DNA of 8,202 nucleotides. It comes from Candidatus Omnitrophota bacterium. GTDB taxonomy: Bacteria > Omnitrophota > Omnitrophia > Omnitrophales > Aquincolibacteriaceae. Positions 1-6,695 of the stretch are shown here, piece after piece. The stretch lies in the NCBI GenBank assembly GCA_023819025.1, contig JAMWDC010000075.1, positions 1-8,202 of the forward strand, read 5' to 3'. Positions within the stretch are counted from its first letter, which is position 1. Every line of letters starts with the position of its first letter. The position numbers were made by a program, and so were the translations under genes. The notes under the pieces are model-generated. The model worked only from the letters and a program-made list of their open reading frames with translations, was not told where the DNA came from and ran no database searches.

Positions 1-29
1 TTGACTTCGCCTCGGTAAAAATTTATCGT
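1..29 (+). promoter_or_regulatory. possible sigma70-type promoter for rnc
   Basis: TTGACT at 1-6 matches the -35 consensus at 5 of 6 bases. A 17-base spacer is followed by TATCGT at 24-29, which matches the -10 consensus at 4 of 6. Transcription would start near base 36, which would exclude the GTG at 28 as the rnc start and favour the ATG at 67. The -10 box is weak and the -35 box sits at the window edge, so this is tentative. Confidence 0.3.
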
Positions 30-66
30 GATATCCAAAAGTTTGCCCCATAGCAAAACAACAATT

Positions 67-870
67 ATGAAGTCAATAAAACTACCCGTTTCCGTTCCGC
101 CTCCCCTGCCCTTGGCTCGGAACCGAAAGGCACAAAAACGAAAGCCAAGGAATTCTTCCAAGAAAATCTTTGGGATTCGTTTTCAAAATCCCGAGCTCCT
201 TCTGGCAAGTTTGGCCCATCCCTCTTACCGCAATGAAAGGCCGGAATTGAAACTGGAAGATTTTGACCGCCTCGAATTTTTCGGCGACACCATTTTAAAC
301 TTTGTCATTTGCCGGGAACTCTATCGCAAATACCCTCAGGCCAATGAAGGATTTCTGAGCCGCCTTCGCTCAATCCTCGTTTCCCGAAAGATCCTTTCCA
401 GGGTCGCCACCGAGATCCATCTTCTCCGGCACCTGAAACTCGGAAAGAGCCTGAAATGCAATTTTAAGTTCGCAAAAGCTAAAATCCTATCGGATTCCCT
501 GGAAGCCCTCTTCGCCGCTCTTTATTGGGACCAGGGACCTGCTTGTGTCGAACGGTTTACCCTCAAGCACTTTGCCGACTATTTGGATGCGAAGCGTTTG
601 CTCCGTCTAGACCCGAATCCTAAAAGCACCCTGCAGGAGCTATGTCAAAGAGAATGGCAGGCGATTCCGACATATACCCATCAACTCACCCCGCACGGAA
701 TCAAAACAGAAGTCGCTATTCAGCGATATCAAAAGGCCTGTGCTTACGGAAGAACCCGTCAAGAGGCAGAAGAAAAATCCGCAAGACTGCTGATTCGGAA
801 AATTCGTCAATTATTCGAGCGTCGGTCAAAAAGGTATTCCTCCGGCATAAAATTGCGCAGAATTTTCTGA
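67..870 (+). CDS. rnc: ribonuclease III
   Basis: Endoribonuclease III cleaves double-stranded RNA in rRNA maturation and mRNA turnover in the cytoplasm. Numbered from the GTG at 28, the catalytic domain spans about residues 44-190. It carries the signature RLEFFGDTIL (81-90), with E83 and D87 matching E. coli E41 and D45. E107 (NEGFLSRLRS) matches E65, and D156 and E159 (SDSLEA) match D114 and E117, so the metal-binding set is intact. A double-stranded-RNA-binding domain follows at about 198-262 (STLQELCQ, then RQEAEEKSA), with a basic tail after it. The usual family start aligns near residue 44, so there is an extra basic, proline-containing leader of about 30-43 residues. The ATG at 67 is chosen over the GTG at 28 because of the possible promoter; neither has a clear Shine-Dalgarno. 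The 3' end overlaps the opposing AsmA-like gene by 64 bases. Function is very likely; the start is uncertain. Confidence 0.93.
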   Translation: MKSIKLPVSVPPPLPLARNRKAQKRKPRNSSKKIFGIRFQNPELLLASLAHPSYRNERPELKLEDFDRLEFFGDTILNFVICRELYRKYPQANEGFLSRLRSILVSRKILSRVATEIHLLRHLKLGKSLKCNFKFAKAKILSDSLEALFAALYWDQGPACVERFTLKHFADYLDAKRLLRLDPNPKSTLQELCQREWQAIPTYTHQLTPHGIKTEVAIQRYQKACAYGRTRQEAEEKSARLLIRKIRQLFERRSKRYSSGIKLRRIF

Positions 871-3317
871 GTTTCCCTCTTGTGAAGCTCATCCACCAGT
901 TCCGGAACCAAAGCCGGATCAGGTTTCAGTTCGGGTCCGGTGATGGGGCCTGAAAGAAGCAACGGAATGGGTCCTAGCTGTCTTTCGGACGCCTCAGTAC
1001 CAGCATCCAAAACCGTTCCCAGGACTTCACGGGTCAAGGCCGGCGAGAGAAAAACATTCAAACGATAATTTAAAACTCCGTCCAGCAAAAATTCACCGCT
1101 CGCTTCGGTCGAAACATCCCGTGAAATTAAAATCAATTTATCCATTACAATTTTCTTATCTTTCAAAACCAACAAAGCCCGCAGATCATCAAAGGAAGTC
1201 GTTCCTGTCGCAAAAGAACTGAGCTGGTTTAATTTGTCAATTCGGGACATGCCGCCAATTAAATCAAAAGTATGAAATTCGCCGTTTGTGATCAATAAAG
1301 ACCCATCCCCCCGTGCATTTTGGATCCAATCCACATTCGGTTGTCCAGTCCCCTGGAACTGCGCATTCAAGAACAGATTGCCGTCCACCAGCTTTTTGTC
1401 CTGACCGCCCCGTCCTAAGAAACGGGCCAAGCTCAGGCGGTTGATTTGGGTGTCCACCCACCAGATGGGGACTTCCGATGTCTGGTCGATCCCTGCCTGA
1501 AATTGGGCCTCCCCTCCATAGGCCTGGAACCGGACCCCTTGAATCTGCCACTTCTTGTCTTTGTAACGGGCACCTGCCGTTAATGACTCGAGGGCTTCGC
1601 CAGGAGGGAAGAGATTCTGGACCCATAGCTGAACCTTTTCGAAACCAGCTTTAAACTCCGCCGGGAAATTTTTCCCCAAGAATCGGTTCATAGAATTCAT
1701 AACGCTCACTGGCTCGAGATGCGAAGATGTGACTTTTGCCTGGAAATCGGGACTCGTGGCCATATTGTAGGCCATCCATTCGGCGGCCACCACCGAAGCT
1801 CCCAACTCAAACTCCAACTTCCTCATTTCAATTGCCAACGGTCCATAATCCAAAAGGACGTGAAGTTTCTCAATCCCTGATCCCTCCTGCGGCAAAATCT
1901 TCCCGTTTTCGATCGTAAGGTTTAACATCGACTTGAATCCCGTCAGTTTCTGAAAGTTCCCGTTCACATTGGCAAATACCTTCCTCTCGCCTTCAAGACG
2001 ATAATCGCGGAAAAAGGGAGTCACAAACTGCAAGCCGTTCATGGGAAACTTGTTGGTGATAAAGTTCACTCCGCCCATTCCTGTCTTTAAGTTTAAATCG
2101 GTCAAGGAACCCTTGAAGGTCACGTCCGATAAGCGCAGGCAAAAATCGCCGGATAACACTTCCCCGTCCTTCAGAAGATAATCGAAATTCAAATACCTCG
2201 GGAGATCCTTGGGTTTTGAAAAAAATCGGCTGTAGGTCAAAAGGGCGGGCGTGATGTCACATTTGCTATGGATCAAAAGATGGTCCAAGGTACCCTGAAG
2301 CGACATCTCAAAATCGCTTTGACCTGAGAAACCAAGATTCACCGGCAGGGCATCCTTAAACGGGATGAGGTACTGAGGAACGCTTTCCAGCTGGATCCCC
2401 AATGCATTAACGCGGACGTCTTGCAACTCATGAGTCCCGAGAAAAAAACGGCCGCTCGCTTCAACGTTTCCCAAAGGGGTCGTCACAACACTTGACATCA
2501 AATGGATTTCATCCCGTGCCGGATTCCAGCCTGCTTTCCATGCGAGGTCCGCCTTCATCTCCGGGGCGGTTAAAAAAGCGGCTTCTTCCTGCATCTGGTA
2601 AATAAATCCCCCAAGGGACGCGTTGCCTTCAAAAATCATCTGCGGCTCGCCTTTGGCCTTGTGAATCTTCAGTTCGCCTGAAAATTCGCCTTGATTTATT
2701 TTCATGGGCAGATCCGATTTGTTTTGGCCCCAGTACTTTTCGAGGTCCACGCGATTCAGCTGAAACTTCCCATCGCACGCAGCAAAATCCCAGTCCCACT
2801 GTTTCCAATTGTTCATCAGGATCATTCCCTCGCCGGAAAACGCCTTAGTGGTGTCGGCTGTATCGGCAAACAACTTGAATTTCATGGGCCTCCGGGTCCC
2901 GATCGAATGGATTTCCATCGAGACATTTTCCAGTTGAACCTGTTTTACGGGCGAGACCTTTGGGAACTCAAAAAAAACTTTGCCCTCGTTCATTTCAATG
3001 AGGGAAACATCAAACCGGCCAAATAGAAGAGGAAGGGTGGCAAAGACAATTTTTGTCTTTTTGGCACTCACACCAATCCGGGGAGGCCCTTTCAAAACTA
3101 GTTTTGAGGTTTCGAATTCGGCTGCAAGAAATGGGAAACGCGACAGTCGAAATCCCTCAAATGAAACCGTTCCATCCGTAATTTTTTCGAGGTGGGCTAT
3201 CAAATCTTTCCGGAGAAGATCCGGCTCGATCCTTGAAAGCTGCAGACTCAACAAGCTGCAAAGGAGGACAAGACCTATGGCAAAAATGAGCGCAATTAAA
3301 CGTTGAAGGCCGCTCAA
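807..3317 (-). CDS. AsmA-like envelope protein, inner-membrane anchored
   Basis: A long protein (836 residues from the chosen start) with one N-terminal membrane segment at about residues 7-26, followed by a large, presumably periplasmic, beta-rich region. The C-terminal part (roughly 640-805) resembles the AsmA C-terminal domain: repeated G-x-hydrophobic strands (GDGSLLITNGEF, ASGEFLLDG) ending in GPITGPELKPDP, close to the typical family ending. AsmA relatives (AsmA, TamB, YhdP) are linked to lipid transport and outer-membrane homeostasis; the exact role here is unknown. The open frame extends to 3500, but that part lies inside the lipoprotein gene and the end of rpsI and has no signal-like features. 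The TTG at 3317 directly precedes the membrane segment, with GGGAT a few bases upstream, and lies 23 bases after the lipoprotein stop. It is probably cotranscribed with the lipoprotein and rpsI. Family assignment is good; the start is moderately sure. Confidence 0.8.
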   Translation of the reverse strand: MSGLQRLIALIFAIGLVLLCSLLSLQLSRIEPDLLRKDLIAHLEKITDGTVSFEGFRLSRFPFLAAEFETSKLVLKGPPRIGVSAKKTKIVFATLPLLFGRFDVSLIEMNEGKVFFEFPKVSPVKQVQLENVSMEIHSIGTRRPMKFKLFADTADTTKAFSGEGMILMNNWKQWDWDFAACDGKFQLNRVDLEKYWGQNKSDLPMKINQGEFSGELKIHKAKGEPQMIFEGNASLGGFIYQMQEEAAFLTAPEMKADLAWKAGWNPARDEIHLMSSVVTTPLGNVEASGRFFLGTHELQDVRVNALGIQLESVPQYLIPFKDALPVNLGFSGQSDFEMSLQGTLDHLLIHSKCDITPALLTYSRFFSKPKDLPRYLNFDYLLKDGEVLSGDFCLRLSDVTFKGSLTDLNLKTGMGGVNFITNKFPMNGLQFVTPFFRDYRLEGERKVFANVNGNFQKLTGFKSMLNLTIENGKILPQEGSGIEKLHVLLDYGPLAIEMRKLEFELGASVVAAEWMAYNMATSPDFQAKVTSSHLEPVSVMNSMNRFLGKNFPAEFKAGFEKVQLWVQNLFPPGEALESLTAGARYKDKKWQIQGVRFQAYGGEAQFQAGIDQTSEVPIWWVDTQINRLSLARFLGRGGQDKKLVDGNLFLNAQFQGTGQPNVDWIQNARGDGSLLITNGEFHTFDLIGGMSRIDKLNQLSSFATGTTSFDDLRALLVLKDKKIVMDKLILISRDVSTEASGEFLLDGVLNYRLNVFLSPALTREVLGTVLDAGTEASERQLGPIPLLLSGPITGPELKPDPALVPELVDELHKRETQKILRNFMPEEYLFDRRSNN

Positions 3318-3340
3318 TGTTTCATCCCGAGATGAAAGGG

Positions 3341-3466
3341 TTAATAGGAACTCGACACTCCCGTAGTTCCCAAGGGTTGGTATGAATAATCCTCGAGGAA
3401 TGACGCACAACCGGTGAGCATCGTCACAAGTCCGATCAATAGGAGTGCAAAAAAAGCCTGTTTCAT
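3341..3466 (-). CDS. small lipoprotein, 41 residues
   Basis: A short gene encoding a classic bacterial lipoprotein precursor. It starts MKQAFF, continues with a hydrophobic stretch to about residue 17, and reaches the lipobox LTGC with the lipidated cysteine at position 20. The mature peptide is only about 22 residues (ASFLEDYSYQ, then a Gly/Thr/Ser-rich end finishing in Tyr). There is no Asp after the Cys, so by the E. coli Lol rule it would go to the outer membrane. The ATG shares its A with the TGA of rpsI (TGATG), which points to translational coupling. The AsmA-like gene starts 23 bases after its stop. I do not recognise a named family. The signal peptide, lipobox and junction make it a real gene in my view; function is unknown, perhaps envelope related given its AsmA-like neighbour. 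Confidence 0.75.
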   Translation of the reverse strand: MKQAFFALLLIGLVTMLTGCASFLEDYSYQPLGTTGVSSSY

Positions 3467-3858
3467 CACCGCTTCGTGTATTGAAAACTTCTGCGGGCAC
3501 CTTTGCGGCCGAATTTTTTCCGCTCCTTTTCGCGCGGGTCTCTCGTTAAAAAACCGCCCTGACGCAAAACGGGGCGCAATGCCTCATCAAATTCTACTAA
3601 GGCCCGCGCAATACCCAACCGGATAGCCCCCGCTTGTCCCGCCAATCCGCCGCCATGCACTTTAGCACGAACCCGAAATTGTTCGGTGAGACGCGTGGCT
3701 TTAAACGGCTGCTCCACCAGCATTTTAAGATTCTGACGCTGCAGATATTCATCTAACGTCCGACCATTCACCGTAAAACCCGTTTGTCCGTGAAAAAGCC
3801 AAATACGCGCAATCGAACTCTTTCTTCTTCCGGTCGCATAAAAAGACTTCGCAGTCAT
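3466..3858 (-). CDS. rpsI: 30S ribosomal protein S9
   Basis: Ribosomal protein S9 (uS9), 130 residues, the normal bacterial length. It binds the head of the small subunit, and its basic C-terminal tail reaches toward the P-site tRNA. Visible family features are ATGRRKSSIARIW near the N-terminus, the glycine-rich GGGLAGQAGAIRLGIARAL in the middle, and the highly basic end LTRDPREKERKKFGRKGARR finishing in TKR. The ATG at 3858 is chosen because it matches the family N-terminus and has GAGGTG at 3866-3871, seven bases upstream and inside the end of rplM. The open frame runs 20 codons further up, but that part overlaps rplM and is not S9-like. The gap to rplM is 4 bases, the usual L13-S9 pair. 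Its stop codon overlaps the lipoprotein start by one base. Confidence 0.98.
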   Translation of the reverse strand: MTAKSFYATGRRKSSIARIWLFHGQTGFTVNGRTLDEYLQRQNLKMLVEQPFKATRLTEQFRVRAKVHGGGLAGQAGAIRLGIARALVEFDEALRPVLRQGGFLTRDPREKERKKFGRKGARRSFQYTKR

Positions 3859-3862
3859 CACA

Positions 3863-4291
3863 TCACACCTCGATAGGAATGGGCTTTTGGGCCTGATGTA
3901 AATGTTTGTCGTCCGCATAGACGCGCAAACGTCTCAACATTTCACGGCCTAATTTATTTTTCGGAAGCATCCGCGAAACGGCCCGAATGATAATTTCTTC
4001 AGGCTTCTCGTCCATGAGTTCTTCAAAAGTATACGTCTTCAATCCACCGGGATATCCGGAATAATGTTTATAAATCTTTTGTCTCCTCTTCTGACCTGTA
4101 ACGTAAATATTCCGGGCATTAATGACCACCACCTGATCGCCAGACATTTGATCCGGCGCGAAATAAACCTTCCGCTTTCCGATCAAAAGGGTTGCAATCC
4201 GAGTAGCGAGTCGTCCAAGGGTCTTTCCCGAGGCATTGACAAGATAAGTCTTCCTGGAAAAGTCCTTCTCTTCGGGCCGATATGTTTTCAT
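3863..4291 (-). CDS. rplM: 50S ribosomal protein L13
   Basis: Ribosomal protein L13 (uL13), 142 residues as in E. coli, an early assembly protein of the large subunit. Family features are clear: WxVxDA-like start (TYLVNASGKTLGRLATRIA), GDQVVVINARNIYVTGQK, KIYKHYSGYPGGLK, and the C-terminal AVSRMLPKNKLGREMLRRLR followed by VYADDKHLHQAQKP. It is the first gene after the strong promoter at 4330-4358 and is followed by rpsI after 4 bases. The region ahead of the ATG has only a weak Shine-Dalgarno-like GGAT, unusual for a highly expressed ribosomal gene; in E. coli L13 represses its own mRNA, but no comparable structure can be shown here. Confidence 0.98.
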   Translation of the reverse strand: MKTYRPEEKDFSRKTYLVNASGKTLGRLATRIATLLIGKRKVYFAPDQMSGDQVVVINARNIYVTGQKRRQKIYKHYSGYPGGLKTYTFEELMDEKPEEIIIRAVSRMLPKNKLGREMLRRLRVYADDKHLHQAQKPIPIEV

Positions 4292-4329
4292 AAGATTTTA
4301 TCCAAAAAAGATTTATAAAAAGAGGCGTG

Positions 4330-4358
4330 AGTATAACAAAAAGACAGAACCCTGTCAA
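4330..4358 (-). promoter_or_regulatory. near-consensus sigma70-type promoter for rplM-rpsI
   Basis: On the minus strand the -35 box is TTGACA (4353-4358, perfect), the spacer is exactly 17 bases, and the -10 box is TATACT (4330-4335, 5 of 6). Transcription would start near 4323, giving a leader of about 32 bases before the rplM ATG. It lies in the 114-base gap between truA and rplM, where a ribosomal protein promoter is expected. A short inverted repeat overlaps the -35 box and the spacer (separate entry). Confidence 0.8.
4343..4356 (-). repeat. inverted repeat GACAG-4-CTGTC inside the rplM promoter
   Basis: A 5-base perfect inverted repeat with a 4-base loop, overlapping the -35 box and spacer of the rplM promoter. 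On the minus strand it is followed directly by TTTTTGTT, so it could also act as a weak intrinsic terminator for truA transcripts, or be an operator for a dimeric regulator. The stem is short and chance occurrence is possible. Confidence 0.35.
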
Positions 4359-4405
4359 AACGTTTCCCCCTAAAAAGCCGAAAAATATCTGCAACGTCAA
4401 ATTAT

Positions 4406-5143
4406 TCAATAAGATACACTCAAAAGAGTCAGCCCGCAAGCAGGTGCTGTTGAAGGCGCCGACCGACGATCCCGTTTTTTGAGGATCACTTGTAACTGGT
4501 TCACGGTAAGCCTTCCCCGGCCTAACTCAATCAGGGCACCGACCAAATTTCTGGCCATGTGATAAAGAAATCCTTCCGCTTCGATTTGAAAGAGGATCAA
4601 AAACCCTCGCTTTATGATCCGAAAACTTTTAATGTTTCGGACCCTGTCTTTGGCCGATCCATGGGCGGCACAGAAAGAACTAAAATCATGGCGTCCTGTC
4701 AATAATTTGGCGCCTTGCCGCATACGGCTTAAACTGAGGCGATAAGGAATATGACAAGCCTGGTGGGCGTGCAAGGGTGAGCGGACTGGATGATTCCAAA
4801 CTCGGTACTCATAAATTTTTGACCGGACCTGATAACGGGAATGGAAATCGGCTGGGACCTCGGCCACTTCCTTAACCGCCACGTCCACCGGCAAAAGCGC
4901 ATTCAATCCTTTCTGAATCTGTCCGATACTGCGCGGGCTCGGTGTCAGAAAATTTACGACTTGATAGTCCGCGTGAACCCCCGTATCCGTACGGCTGCTG
5001 GCAGCAGAAATCTTGGTCTTTCGGTCGAAAAACCGGGTCAAGGCATTTTCCAAGATTTCCTGCACCGTTCGGCGTCTGGGCTGCCGTTGAAATCCAAAAA
5101 AACGGGATCCGTCATACTCAAGAACAAGTTTGATATTGCGCAT
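4406..5143 (-). CDS. truA: tRNA pseudouridine(38-40) synthase TruA
   Basis: TruA converts uridines 38-40 in the anticodon stem-loop of tRNAs to pseudouridine. The protein is 245 residues, the usual length. It begins with the family pattern LVLEYDGSRFFGFQRQP. The catalytic motif SSRTDTGVHA contains the invariant aspartate D53; E. coli has GRTDAGVH here. Other family blocks are KGLNALLP, SKIYEYRVWN, GRHDFSSFCA and the C-terminal FLYHMARNLVGALIELGRG. It ends 114 bases before rplM, the truA-rplM-rpsI order known from several phyla, so it may supply readthrough into the ribosomal genes besides their own promoter. No good Shine-Dalgarno is seen directly before the ATG, and no convincing promoter in the gap upstream. 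Confidence 0.96.
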   Translation of the reverse strand: MRNIKLVLEYDGSRFFGFQRQPRRRTVQEILENALTRFFDRKTKISAASSRTDTGVHADYQVVNFLTPSPRSIGQIQKGLNALLPVDVAVKEVAEVPADFHSRYQVRSKIYEYRVWNHPVRSPLHAHQACHIPYRLSLSRMRQGAKLLTGRHDFSSFCAAHGSAKDRVRNIKSFRIIKRGFLILFQIEAEGFLYHMARNLVGALIELGRGRLTVNQLQVILKKRDRRSAPSTAPACGLTLLSVSY

Positions 5144-5286
5144 GTCAAATTTGCGTAGCGTCCTTCGGTGATGAAGGGATTTTACTCAATCGCATCTTGT
5201 AACCATCTCTCTCGGGCTGAGCAGTCTTCACTACGATGAACCCACGTATTGCAGTATCAAAAGTAAATTTGCAGCGGTCATTGAAA

Positions 5287-5391
5287 TTAATGCTTTTTAC
5301 CCCTCCTTAGGATCCTGCCATAAGAGAACACAAGCAACCAAAGGATGAGGCTCCAATACGTTATCATAAAGATCCAGCCTGATAGCTTCAC
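5287..5391 (-). CDS. small single-span membrane protein, 34 residues
   Basis: A short reading frame starting at GTG (5391) and ending TAA. The product begins MKLSGWIFMITYW, continues with a strongly hydrophobic stretch (about residues 6-24, SLILWLLVF), and ends in a basic tail (GRILRRGKKH). This predicts one transmembrane helix with its C-terminus in the cytoplasm by the positive-inside rule. AAGGGGAG at 5399-5406 lies seven bases before the GTG, a better ribosome-binding site than that of truA or rplM. An internal ATG at 5367 is an alternative start. From memory, short proteins of the form MKLSGW-hydrophobic-basic tail occur in other bacterial genomes as unnamed hypothetical proteins; I cannot verify this here. 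It sits 83 bases after treT, so it could be the last gene of the trehalose operon or independent. No function is proposed. Confidence 0.65.
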   Translation of the reverse strand: MKLSGWIFMITYWSLILWLLVFSYGRILRRGKKH

Positions 5392-5398
5392 TTGCTTA

Positions 5399-5406
5399 CT
5401 CCCCTT
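5399..5406 (-). promoter_or_regulatory. ribosome-binding site of the small membrane protein gene
   Basis: AAGGGGAG on the minus strand, one mismatch from the ideal Shine-Dalgarno and seven bases from the GTG at 5391. It is the main non-protein reason for accepting this short gene and for choosing GTG over the internal ATG at 5367. Confidence 0.6.
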
Positions 5407-5474
5407 GTCAAAAGACGGAAAAAATAACTCATTAACCTACTCTACGGACATCGCGACCATCCAAAGAAAATAAA

Positions 5475-6695
5475 TTACAGATAGATGATATCCCCTTCAT
5501 GATAAAGCGATAGAAATAGCAGCAGGTAATCCCGGAGATGACGTGTTAAGAGGAAGTTTTGTCGGATATGCTCGCGACCATTTTCACCAAGTTTTCGCGC
5601 ATATTCGGGATTTTGAAGTAGCTGCTTAATCGAATGAGCGGCCCCTTCAATACTATGACAAAGCAACCCCGAATATTTGTGGGTCACCTGAAGCGTAATA
5701 CCGCCGACCGCCGATGCGACCAACGGTTTGGCCTTCCATAAGGCTTCAGCTACGGTCAGACCAAAACCTTCTTTAATTGATTTCTGAATGATGACGCTCG
5801 AAACCGTTTGTAAGGCATTAATTTCAATGTCGCTGCCGGATGGAATAGCAAGAACATGAATGTCCGGATCTTCGATTGCCTTCTCCCGGACTCTGGCCAG
5901 CACCTCGGTTGACTCAGGATCATCCGAGGCTTCGCCACCCGCTAAAACAAGCTGGCAGTCGACGTGCCGCTTGACAATTTTAAAGGCCTCAATCACTCCT
6001 AAAGGATCCTTCAAATAATCAAACCGGGAGATCTGGGTAATCATGGGTTTGTCCAAATCAAGATGAAATCTTTCCAAAACCGTACGAATCGTATCTTCTG
6101 TCAAATTCCGGTTTTTGTCACTCAAAGGATCGATGGATGGTGAAATCAAAAATTGCCGAACAAGAAGCTCCTGGCTAAAAGCCGGGGCAGAGAAAACCGC
6201 GGCGTCGTAACGATCGATAAAAGGCCGCAGAAAATTCCATAATTTTTGATCCGGATTTGAAACATCAATGTGGCAGCGCCAAATCCATTTGGCATCCATA
6301 TTCCCTTTATGATTGATCAAGGTAATCGGCTGAGGATCGTGGATAAACATGACATTGCCTGTTAGTTCCATAGTTTTTCGATTTTCCTCGCCTGTTTCAA
6401 GAAAAACCGAAAAGTCTTCCGGAGTAAAACTCTCTACCCTGCCGTGTAAGGCATTATGAAATTTTTTTGTGACCTTAAAAAACCTCTCCCCACCTTTAAT
6501 CACATCCCATTTGGCATGAACCCCTAATTCCTTCAGCAAGGGTACCATCCGGTTTAAAATCTCGGCAACGCCTCCGCCTACGGCGGTAGAATTAATATTC
6601 TGGATCGACAAACCTTTGACCTTCTCAGCCAGAAGATAGAGCTCTTCAACAACTTGGGGGCCAACAATCGGCTCATAATCTTTTAGCCGGTGCAT
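5475..6695 (-). CDS. treT: GT4 trehalose synthase (TreT type)
   Basis: A retaining family-4 glycosyltransferase of the trehalose glycosyltransferring synthase type, which joins glucose from an NDP-glucose to glucose to give trehalose in the cytoplasm. The 406 residues match the family length. Visible blocks are GGGVAEILNRM (40-50, glycine-rich N-domain loop), FIHDPQP (117-123), WRCHID (139-144), SPSIDPLSDKN (185-195), SRFDYLKDP (223-231), and the GT4 E-x7-E motif with E309 and E317 in KEGFGLTVAEALWK, followed by VGGITLQV. The C-terminal FLLTRHLRDYL is also typical. The start is well supported: AAGGAG at 6701-6706 lies five bases before the ATG. It overlaps the DUF5752 gene by 13 bases. The OtsB-type phosphatase in the same cassette raises the alternative that glucose-6-phosphate is the acceptor and trehalose-6-phosphate the product; sequence alone cannot decide. 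Confidence 0.88.
   Translation of the reverse strand: MHRLKDYEPIVGPQVVEELYLLAEKVKGLSIQNINSTAVGGGVAEILNRMVPLLKELGVHAKWDVIKGGERFFKVTKKFHNALHGRVESFTPEDFSVFLETGEENRKTMELTGNVMFIHDPQPITLINHKGNMDAKWIWRCHIDVSNPDQKLWNFLRPFIDRYDAAVFSAPAFSQELLVRQFLISPSIDPLSDKNRNLTEDTIRTVLERFHLDLDKPMITQISRFDYLKDPLGVIEAFKIVKRHVDCQLVLAGGEASDDPESTEVLARVREKAIEDPDIHVLAIPSGSDIEINALQTVSSVIIQKSIKEGFGLTVAEALWKAKPLVASAVGGITLQVTHKYSGLLCHSIEGAAHSIKQLLQNPEYARKLGENGREHIRQNFLLTRHLRDYLLLFLSLYHEGDIIYL

Larger units (their letters stand above)
5144..5474. other. gap between treT and truA containing one small gene
   Basis: This 331-base stretch separates the trehalose cassette from truA. It contains the 34-codon membrane protein gene at 5287-5391. 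In the remaining bases I see no tRNA, no convincing terminator hairpin with a T-run after treT, and no near-consensus promoter for truA. The roughly 140 bases between the small gene and truA hold only tiny open frames without ribosome-binding sites. Confidence 0.6.

Noticed and set aside
642..953. 103-residue plus-strand frame across the end of rnc
   Set aside because: A shadow of the RNase III dsRNA-binding domain in another frame; rnc has intact catalytic motifs and a normal stop at 870.
1264..1626. 120-residue minus-strand frame inside the AsmA-like gene
   Set aside because: A shifted-frame shadow rich in Gly, Pro and Arg, with no recognisable domain, fully inside a supported gene.
3318..3500. 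N-terminal extension of the AsmA-like frame up to an ATG at 3500
   Set aside because: It runs through the lipoprotein gene and the end of rpsI, has no hydrophobic or family-like content, and the membrane segment begins right after the TTG at 3317.
3859..3918. 20-codon upstream extension of rpsI
   Set aside because: It overlaps rplM, does not resemble S9, and the ATG at 3858 has a good Shine-Dalgarno and the family N-terminus.
4119..4439. 106-residue frame with a hydrophobic N-terminal half
   Set aside because: It covers the promoter and the start of rplM in another frame; the hydrophobic stretch is a by-product of the T-rich promoter region.
5171..5239. 22-residue plus-strand frame in the treT-truA gap
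   Set aside because: No Shine-Dalgarno and no recognisable composition; likely chance.
5301..5308. Strong Shine-Dalgarno-like AAGGAGGG on the minus strand
   Set aside because: It is formed by AGG-AGG arginine codons of the small membrane protein; the next ATG is about 20 bases away and opens only a 16-codon frame.
5236..5310. 24-residue plus-strand frame in the treT-truA gap
   Set aside because: No ribosome-binding site, no clear protein features, and it lies antisense to the better supported small membrane protein.
5406..5411. Perfect TTGACA -35 box upstream of the small membrane protein gene
   Set aside because: It overlaps that gene's ribosome-binding site and no -10 box lies at 16-18 bases, so it cannot be that gene's promoter and is probably chance.
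5426..5446. Possible terminator after treT (TTAATGAGTTA followed by a T-run)
   Set aside because: The stem would be only a few A-T pairs with no G-C content, too weak to call an intrinsic terminator.
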